Shown here piece after piece: positions 57,492-64,000 of a stretch of 64,000 nt of DNA (position 1 is its first letter; each line of letters opens with the position of its first letter). Source of the stretch: Budorcas taxicolor (taxonomy: Eukaryota; Chordata; Mammalia; Artiodactyla; Bovidae); assembly GCF_023091745.1 (NCBI RefSeq), contig NC_068935.1, positions 60,412,724-60,476,723 of the forward strand, given 5' to 3'. The translations under genes and the position numbers were made by a program. The notes beneath the pieces are model-generated. The model was not told the DNA's origin and ran no database searches. It worked only from the letters and a program-made list of their open reading frames with translations.

Positions 57492-60400
57492 ATGGCAACG
57501 GGATCACACTTATCAATAATTACCTTAAACATAAATGGGTTGAATGCCCCAACCAAAAGGCAAAGACTGGCTGAATGGATACAAAAACAAGACCCCTATA
57601 TATGCTGCCTACAAGAGACACACCTCAAAACAAGGGACACATACACACTGAAAGTGAAGGACTGGAAAAAGATATTCCACGCAAATAGAGACCAAAAGAA
57701 AGCAGGAGTAGCAATACTCATCTCCGATAAAATAGACTTTAAAACAAAGGCTGTGAAAAGAGACAAAGAAGGCCACTACATAATGATCAAAGGATCAATC
57801 CAAGAAGAAGATATAACAATTATAAATATATATGCACCCAACATAGGAGCACCGCAATATGTAAGACAAATGCTAACATGCATGAAAGGGGAAATTAACA
57901 ATAACACAATAATAGTGGGAGACTTTAATAATCCACTCACACCTATGGACAGATCAACTAAACAGAAAATTAACAAAGAAACGCAAACTTTAAATGATAC
58001 AATAGACCAGTTAGACCTCATTGATATCTATAGGACATTTCACCCCAAAACAATGAATTTCACCTTTTTCTCAAGAGCTCACAGAACCTTTTCCAGGATA
58101 GATCACATCCAGGGCCATAAATCTAACCTTGATAAATTCAAAAAAATCAAAATCATTCCAAGCATCTTTTCTGACCATAATGCACTAAGATTAGATCTCA
58201 ATTACAGGAGAAAAACAATTAAAAATCCCAATATATGGAGGCTGAACAACACGCTTCTGAATAACCAACAAATCACAGAAGAAATAAAAAAAAGAAATCA
58301 AAATATGCATAGAAACGAATGAAAATGAAAACACAACAACCCAAAACCTGTGGGACACTATAAAAGCAGTGCTTAGAGGAAAGTTCATAGCAATACAGGC
58401 ATACCTCAAGAAACAAGAAAAAAGTCAAATAAATAACCTAACTTTACACCTAAAGCAACTAGGAAAGGAAGAAATGGAGAACCCCAGAGTTAGTAGAAGG
58501 AAAGAAATCTTAAAAATTAGGGCAGAAATAAATGCAAAAGAAACAAAAGAGACCATAGCAAAAATCAACAAAGCAAAAAGCTGGTTCTTTGAAAGGATAA
58601 ATAAAATTGACAAACCATTAGCTAGACTCATCAAGAAACAAAGAGAGAAAAATCAAATGAATAAAATTAGAAATGAAAATGGAGAGATCACAACAGACAA
58701 CACAGAAATACAAAGGATCATAAGAGACTACTATCAGCAATTATATGCCAATAAAATGGACAACGTGGAAGAAATGGACAAATTCTTAGAAAAGTACAAC
58801 TTTCCAAAACTGAACCAGGAAGAAATAGAAAATCTTAACAGACCCATCACAAGCACAGAAATTGAAACTGTAATCAGAAATCTTCCAGCAAACAAAAGCC
58901 CAGGTCCAGACGGCTTCACAGCTGAATTCTACCAGAAATTTCGAGAAGAGCTAACACCTATCCTATTCAAACTCTTCCAGAAAATTGCAGAGGAAAGTAA
59001 ACTTCCAAACTCATTCTATGAGGCCACCATCACCCTAATACCAGAACCTGACAAAGACGCCACAAAAAAAGAAAACTGCAGGCCAATATCACTGATGAAC
59101 ATAGATGCAAAAATCCTCAACAAAATTCTAGCAATCAGAATCCAGCAACACATTAAAAAGATCATACATCGTGACCAAGTGGGGTTTATCCCAGGGATGC
59201 AAGGATTCTTCAATATCCACAAATCAATCAATGTAATTCACCACAGTAACAAATTGAAAAATAAAAGCCATATGATTATCTCAATAGATGCAGAGAAGGC
59301 CTTTGACAAAATTCAACATCCATTTATGATAAAAACTCTCCAGAAAGCAGGAATAGAAGGAACATACCTCAACATAATGAAAGCTATATATGACAAACCC
59401 ACAGCAAACATTATCCTCAATGGTGAAAAATTGAAAGCATTTCCCCTAAAGTCAGGAACAAGACAAGGGTGCCCACTTTTGCCGCTACTATTCAACATAG
59501 TTTTGGAAGTTTTGGCCACAGCAATCAGAGCAGAAAAAAAAATAAATGGAATCCAAATTGGAAAAGAAGTAAAACTCTCACTGTTTGCAGATGACATGAT
59601 CCTCTACATAGAAAATCCTAAAGACTCCACCAGAAAATTACTAGAGCTAATCAATGAATATAGTTAAATGGCAGGATATAAAATCAACACACAGAAATCC
59701 CTTGCATTCCTATACACTAATAATGAGAAAGTAGAAAAAGAAATTAAGGAAACAATTCCATTCACCATTGCAATGAAAAGAATAAAATACTTAGGAATAT
59801 ACCTACCTAAAGAAACTAAAGACCTATATATCGAAAACTATAAAACACTGATGAAAGAAATAAAAGAGGACACTAATAGATGGAGAAATATACCATGTTC
59901 ATGTGTTGGAAGAATCAATATAGTGAAAATGAGTATACTACCCAAAGAAATCTACAGATTCAATGCAATCCCTATCAAGCTACCAGCGGTATTTTTCACA
60001 GAACTAGAACAAATAATTTCAAGATTTGTATGGAAATACAAAAAAATTCGAATAGCCAGAGCAATCTTGAGAAAGAAGAATGGAACTGGAGGAATCAACT
60101 TGCCTGACTTCAGGCTCTACTACAAAGCCACAGTCATTAAAACAGAATGGTACTGGCACAAAGACAGAAATATAAATCAATGGAACAAAATAGAAAGCCC
60201 AGAGATAAATCCATGCACCTATGGACACCTTATCTTTGACAAAGGAGGCAACAATATACAATGGAGTAAAGACAATCTCTTTAACAAGTGGTGCTGGGAA
60301 AACTGGTCAACCATTGGTAAAAGAATGAAACTAGATCACTTTCTAACACCACACACAAAAATAAACTCAAAATGGATTAAAGATCTAAACATAAGACCAG

Positions 60401-61328
60401 AAACTATGAAACTCCTAGAGGAGAACATAGGCAAAACACTCTCCGACATAAATCACAGCAGGATCCTCTATGATCCACCTCCCAGAATACTGGAGATAAA
60501 GGCAAAAATAAACAAATGGGATCTAATTAAAATTAAAAGCTTCTGCACAACAAAGGAACCTATAAGTAAGGTGAAAAGACAGCCTTCTGAATGGGAGAAA
60601 ACAATAGTAAATGAAGCAACTGACAAAAAACTAATCTCAAAAATATACAAGCAACTTATGCAGCTCAACTTCAGAGAAATAAACGACCCAATCAAAAAAT
60701 GGGCCAAAGAACTAAATAGGCATTTCTCCAAAGAAGACATATGGATGGCTAACAAACACATGAAAATATGCTCAACGTCACTCATTATCAGAGAAATGCA
60801 AATCAAGACCACAATGAGGTACCATTTCACACCAGTCAGAATGGCTGCGATCCAAAAGTCTACAAGCAATAAATGCTGGAGAGGATGTGGAGAAAAGGGA
60901 ACCCTCTTCCACTGTTGGTGGGAATGCAAACTAGTACAGCCACTATGGAGAACAGTGTGGAGATTCCTTAAAAAATTGCAAATAGAGCTGCCTTATGACC
61001 CAGCAATCCCACTGCTGGGCATTCACACGGAGGAAACCAGAATTGAAAGAGACACATGTACCCCAATGTTCATTGCAGCACTGTTTATAATAGCCAGGAC
61101 GTGTAAACAACCTAGATGTCCATCAGCAGATGAATGGATAAGAAAGCTGTGGACATATACACAATGGAGTATTACTCAGCCATTAATAAGAATATATTTG
61201 AATCAGTTCTAATGAGATGGATGAAACTGGAGCCGATTATACAGAGTGAAGTAAGCCAGAGGGAAAAACAGCAATACAGTATACTGACACATATATACAG
61301 AAACAGCAAAGGAGACACAGATGTATAG
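57492..61328 (+). pseudogene. L1 ORF2 (endonuclease, RT, Cys-rich end), three small lesions
   Basis: The endonuclease opens MATGSHLSIITLNINGLN and is intact to 58320 (catalytic blocks QETHL, GDFNNPL, FSDHNALRL). The run of eight A at 58286-58293 appears one base long and shifts the frame. The next frame runs open past 58369 with the RT blocks (NKSPGPDGF, SIDAEKAFDKI, GTRQGCPLLPL) and the catalytic FADD at 59584-59595, to a TAA at 59665-59667. It continues in the same frame for 514 codons, including the C-X3-C-X7-H-X4-C motif at 60874-60927. A one-base loss near 61150 diverts the last roughly 60 codons. The protein would otherwise span about 1,280 residues, the usual L1 length. Confidence 0.92.
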
Positions 61329-61646
61329 AACGAACTTTTGGACTCTGAGGGAGAGGGAGAGGGTGGGATGATTTGGGATAATGGCATTGAAACATGTATA
61401 CTATCATGTAAGAAACGAAGTGCCAGTCTATGTTCAATACAGGATGCAGGATGCTTGGGGCTGGTGCATGGGGATGATCCAGAGAGATGATATGGGGTGG
61501 GAGGTGGGAGGGGGATTCAGGATTGGGAGCTTGTATACACCCGTGGTGGATTCATGTCAATGTATGGCAAAACCAATACAGTATTGTAAAGTAAAATAAA
61601 GTAAAAATAAAGAAAAAAATAAAAAAAATTTTTAAAAAGAATTTTA

Positions 61647-63480
61647 ACATCTATATTCAACAGAAATATTGGCATTTAATTTTCTTTTTTGGTGGTGTCT
61701 TTGTCTGGTTTTGGTGTTAGGATATAATGGCTTCATAAAATAATTTGGGAATACTCCATTTTCTCAATTTTTTGGACTAGTTTGAGAATGTTGGGTATAA
61801 GCTATTCTGTATATGTTTGGAAAAATTCTGCTGTGAAGCTGTGTGGTCCTGAGCTTTATTTTGCTTAGAGATTTTTTTTTTAATTCAACGACTAGTGATT
61901 CACCTATTCAGACTATACATTCCACCTGATTCAATTTTGAAAGACTGTATGTTCCTAGAGATTTGTCAGTTTCTTCTAGGTTGTCCAACTGTCTGGCATA
62001 AAACTATTTGTAGCATCCTCTTATGATTTTTTCCTATTACTGTGACATTGGCAGTAATGTCTCCTTTGCATTTCTTATTTTGTTTATTTGAGTCATCTGT
62101 CTTTTATTTTTGATGAACCTGGCTAAAGACTTAATTATTTTACCTTTTCAAAAAATATCTTTTCACTTAATTGATATTTTTTTTAATTTAGGAAAGGGGA
62201 AGTCTCAATTTTATTAATGTCTTCTATGATCTTTATTATTGCTTTCATTCTGAGATTTGGGGCTTAATTTATTCTTCCTTTTCCAATTCATTTATATAGT
62301 AAGTTAAGTTGTTTATTTCAACTATTTTTTTTTCTTGAGGGAAGCATCTGTCACTATAAATTTCCCCCTAGAACTGCTTTTGCTAAATCCAATAGATTTT
62401 GGAAAGTTGGTGGTTTTATTAGCCTCAAAGTATTTTCTGATTCCCTTTTTGATTTCTTCATTAGCTCATTGGTTTTTAGTAGCATGTTGTTTAGTCTCCA
62501 TATGTTTGTGTTTGTCCCATATTCCCCTCCTGTAATTGATTTCTCATTTTGTACCATTGTGGTCAGAAAAAGTGCTTGATACAATTTCTGTCTTCTTAAA
62601 TGTGTTAAGACTTGTTTTGTGACCTAACATTTGATCACCCCTGGAAAAATGTCCTGTGTGCACTTGAAAATGTGTATTCTGCTATTTTGGGATAGACTAT
62701 GCCAGGTGGCAAAGAGGTAAAGAATCTGCCTGCAACGCAGAAGATCCAGATTTGATCCCTGGGTCAGCAAGATCCCCTGGAAAAGGAAATGCAATACACT
62801 CCAGTATTCTTGCCTGGGAAACCCCATGGACAGAGAAACCTGGGTGGCTACAGTCCATGGGGTTTCAAAAGAGTCAGACAACTTAGTAACTGAAGAACAA
62901 CAACAAATGCTGTAGGTATCTATTAAGTTCAACTACTCTAATCTGTAATTTAAGACTACAGTTTTCTTATTGCTTTTCTATCAGGATGCTCTGTCCATTG
63001 ATGTAATAGGGTGTTTATTGTAGTTAGCATTTAATTTACAATTCATTTGTCTTTTAATTTTCGTACTAGATTATCTAATTGGTTGATCCACAGCCTTTGC
63101 TATGTGTTTGTGTGTACTGGTGGGAGTTTTTCTCTTCTCTGTATATTTTCACTTCTTTTTCCACTTAGAGAAGACTCTAATATTTCTTTTAGAGTTGGTT
63201 TAGTATGGATAAACTCTTAGTTTTTGCTTGTCTGAGAAGTTCTTCTCTCCAATTCTGGATGATAATCTTGCTGGGTAGAGTATTATAGGTTGCAGGTTTT
63301 TCCCTTTCAGCATGTTAAATATACATTTTTGACCCCTTTCTCTCTCTCTTTTCCTTCTACAACCCCAATAAAGTGAATGTTAGTATACTTGATGTTCTCT
63401 AGAATTCTCTTAAACTGTTCTCATTTTTAATTTGTTTTTCTTCTTGCTTTTCCTATTGGGTGATTTCCATAATTTTACAT
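61647..63480 (-). mobile_element. Old L1, 5' part
   Basis: Continuation of 51593-53943. The minus strand covers the start of the RT, the endonuclease (near 62340-62690: GAACTGCTTTTGCTAAATCC, AGTAGCATGTTGTTTAGTCTCC) and the region upstream. It is highly diverged and full of stops. Confidence 0.75.
62700..62905 (+). mobile_element. Bov-tA SINE in old L1
   Basis: Degraded head (AGAGGTAAAGAATCTGCCTGC), GATTTGATCCCTGGG, CACTCCAGTATTCTTGCCTGG, then GAGTCAGACAACTTAGTAAC and an AAC-repeat tail. Confidence 0.88.
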
Positions 63481-64000
63481 TCCAGATTAATTTGCTTCCT
63501 GTGTATTGGCAACTCTCACTTTGGTGAGAGGTGGGGCTAGAGATAGAGGGGCCAGAACAAATTCCGGGTATGAGCCCAGACTTCTCCTGTGCTCAGTAGC
63601 CAACCCTGCCTTTTGGGGAGTTAGGTTGAGTCTCCAGTTGGTGGTACAGAGGCCCTGAGTTTCAGGTCCATGCTGATTCCACTTCATGTAAGTTTGCCCC
63701 AAAAGAAAGGAGTGCTGGAGCAAGGAGGGGTGCCCAATATGGGCTTGGATGCATAATGGGACAGTCCCAGCACACCACTCAGAGTTCCAGATACTCCCAC
63801 TGTGCCACCTCCATAAGCACTGGTAATGACTGCTCTCAACCTGTTCAGATGTAGGTCAGATCTGAGTTGGCTCCATTCCTGGCACCTGTACATTCTTCTC
63901 AGCCATGGAAGCGTTTGCCATAGTTTTGAGAAGGGGTGTTCTATGAAATAAGAGGGTCTGGAGCAAGCATTCAGAGTGGGTTAGGTCATGACCTGGGATT
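63481..64000. other. Right-edge sequence, no gene recognised
   Basis: GC-balanced sequence, possibly the 5' region of the old L1. No coding signal is supported. Confidence 0.4.

Larger units (their letters stand above)
53944..61636 (+). mobile_element. Full-length bovine-type L1 with intact ends
   Basis: It starts GGGGGCGGTCC at 53944 and ends in an A-rich tail at about 61636. A perfect 10-bp duplication AAGAATTTTA flanks it (53934-53943 and 61637-61646). The order is a 5' region of about 2.6 kb, ORF1 (56533-57440), a 51-bp gap, ORF2 (57492 to about 61328) and a 3' UTR. Only a few small lesions break the coding regions, so it is the youngest-looking LINE in the window. Confidence 0.96.

Overview
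This is ruminant (cattle-type) nuclear DNA. It contains many BovB/RTE LINEs, bovine-type L1s, Bov-tA/BOV-A2 SINEs built from a tRNA-Glu-like head, one CHR-type cetartiodactyl SINE, older mammalian MIR, L2 and MLT1 remnants, and three kinds of endogenous-retrovirus insertion. There are no tRNA or rRNA genes, no CRISPR array and nothing prokaryotic. One host gene is well supported. The rest is a deeply nested transposon landscape. LINE richness plus a spermatid-type gene beside duplicated blocks would suit an X-chromosomal segment, but that is inference.

Layout. 1-5642: minus-strand L1 split by an almost full-length plus-strand BovB (334-4062). 5643-10737: old unique sequence with an MLT1 LTR and MIR/L2 relics. 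10738-14215: minus-strand BovB carrying a BOV-A2 SINE. 14216-18084: L2/MIR, a truncated BovB and unique sequence. 18085-26475: two copies of an unnamed LTR-like repeat around an older class I LTR, which itself hosts a defective gammaretrovirus-type provirus (19375-25751, minus strand, GCAT duplication, tRNA-Gly-type primer site). 26530-30440: an L1 tail and a BovB with a 5' inversion inserted into an LTR-like repeat. 30441-37842: a degraded LTR, SINEs, duplicated unit A (32030-35313) and BovB/L1 fragments. 37843-43600: unique sequence with scattered L1, SINE and BovB pieces.

43600-44430 (minus strand) holds the host gene: a TATA/CCAAT promoter, a 39-codon exon, a 181-bp intron with consensus splice sites, a 71-codon exon, then AATAAA and a GU-rich element. 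The predicted 110-residue protein is about one third Lys/Arg and looks like a spermatid chromatin-type protein. Duplicated unit B (44585-47118), homologous to unit A, starts just upstream of its promoter. Both units carry a roughly 250-bp-arm inverted repeat.

47119-51592: BovB fragments and a betaretrovirus-type solo LTR. 51593-63480: an old minus-strand L1 broken by a second solo LTR, SINEs and a full-length plus-strand bovine L1 (53944-61636, 10-bp duplication). That L1 has ORF1 and ORF2 disrupted by only a few small lesions. The remainder to 64000 is low-information sequence, possibly old L1 5' region.
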